Shown piece after piece: positions 11,649 through 11,992 of a DNA stretch of 11,992 nucleotides. Position numbers and translations under genes: made by a program. Each line of letters opens with the position of its first letter. Positions within the stretch are counted from its first letter, which is position 1. Source of the DNA: Thermoproteota archaeon (GTDB lineage: Archaea > Korarchaeota > Korarchaeia > Korarchaeales > Korarchaeaceae); contig QMVU01000010.1 of the NCBI GenBank assembly GCA_003661265.1, positions 1 through 11,992 of the forward strand, read 5' to 3'. The notes below the pieces were generated by a model. That model was given only the letters and a program-made list of their open reading frames with translations, did no database searches and had not been told where the DNA came from.

Positions 11649-11678
11649 CCCAAGGGGAAGGCCTTGCCTTGTTTTTTT
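11642..11678 (+). terminator. Intrinsic terminator on the plus strand
   Basis: CAAGGCC (11642-11648) pairs with GGCCTTG (11660-11666), with three more G-C pairs inside and an AA bulge, followed by CCTTGTTTTTTT. It would end the antisense RNA started at about 11318. Confidence 0.7.
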
Positions 11679-11992
11679 GGGAAGGCTTGTTACTTAAGGA
11701 CAATTGTCAAAGAACAAAACTGCATTATCACCATTACACCACTTTTCTCTAATAGTCAACCTGTCAATTTTCCTTGACAAAACGCCACAATTTGGTGTGG
11801 GAAAATAATAAAAAACTTGATAGCACAACACAAAATGCAGGAAAAGCCTGATAGCGCAATGCCTTTTGACAATTTGTCCAAAATCCCGAGCGCAAAATAG
11901 AACTTGACAGGTGAGCGGAAAAATTGACGCCCAGTTTTTGTGACAAAGTCAAATTTGTTGTGAAAATTTCCTCATTTTTTGTGATTTTGGGC
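11654..11992. promoter_or_regulatory. Gene-free control region with many TTGAC/GTCAA sites
   Basis: No gene seen in 339 nt. It contains GACAATTGTC (palindrome, 11699-11708), TGTCAA-N6-TTGACA (11762-11779), TTTTGACAATTTGTCCAAAA (11864-11883), TTGACA at 11904, TTGAC at 11924 and GTGACAAAGTCAAA (11940-11953). A second element TGATAGCRCAA occurs at 11818-11828 and 11849-11859, 31 nt apart (about three helical turns). Most TTGACA copies have no -10 at the right distance, so they look like protein-binding sites (operators or origin iterons), not promoters. Confidence 0.6.

Larger units (their letters stand above)
11318..11678 (+). ncRNA. Predicted antisense RNA covering the minus-strand gene
   Basis: Between the consensus promoter (TSS near 11318) and the terminator at 11642-11678 there is no plus-strand gene with a ribosome binding site, yet the unit spans the whole minus-strand gene at 11357-11617. 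The RNA of about 360 nt would carry the 11329-11344 and 11633-11648 inverted repeat and so close into a loop. That closing stem uses CAAGGCC, which is also the left arm of the terminator, so the two are exclusive. Confidence 0.5.

Noticed and set aside
11764..11952. 62-codon minus-strand frame in the control region
   Set aside because: No ribosome binding site, unnatural Ser/Phe/Leu composition, and it crosses the repeated sites.
1..11992. CRISPR array or insertion sequence
   Set aside because: No regularly spaced repeats and no transposase; the only inverted repeat around a gene (11329-11648) lacks a transposase, and no target-site duplication was found.
1..11992. Genome-wide TAG reassignment
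   Set aside because: Seven other late genes have no in-frame TAG and one early gene seems to stop at TAG; a single interrupted gene is weak support.

Overview
This window looks like part of a tailed-phage or prophage genome from a low-GC bacterium. The evidence is a terminase pair, an endolysin, a phage-type sigma factor, tightly packed and often overlapping genes, strong AGGAGG-type ribosome binding sites, and TTGACA/TATAAT promoters. GTG and TTG starts are common. The proteins are rich in Lys, Glu and Ile, which suits a Firmicutes-like or thermophilic host. No host marker gene is present, so the host is a guess.

Layout. (1) Positions 1-5252 form a leftward operon. In transcription order it encodes a GH108 endolysin, a HExxH metallopeptidase-like protein, a small unknown, two glycosyltransferase-like proteins, a small helix-turn-helix protein, the small terminase and the large terminase. 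The large terminase carries an in-frame TAG at 246-248, and its nuclease domain continues past that stop to the window edge. (2) Positions 5253-5424 are a divergent promoter region with a consensus-spaced rightward promoter. (3) Positions 5425-10530 form a rightward operon of small genes: a 86-aa unknown, a sigma-70 family factor, two membrane proteins, and about ten short proteins. Several of these are Cys-rich, and there are two tandem paralogue pairs. (4) Positions 10531-11992 are mostly non-coding and unusually structured. They hold a promoter-to-terminator small RNA gene of about 140 nt, a 22-bp repeat, a run of GC-rich palindromes, a long pyrimidine tract, and an 86-residue gene on the minus strand. 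That gene is overlapped end to end by a consensus promoter and intrinsic terminator on the plus strand and is bracketed by a 16-bp inverted repeat. A dense cluster of TTGAC/GTCAA half-sites also lies here.

Inferred working model: the right-hand region is a control region (operators, antisense RNA, perhaps an origin). The rightward operon is the early/middle set that takes over host transcription with the phage sigma factor. The leftward operon is the late set for lysis, glycan modification and DNA packaging. The strongest candidates for something undescribed are the structured RNA at 10674-10812, the antisense and inverted-repeat unit at 11283-11678, and the TAG-interrupted terminase.
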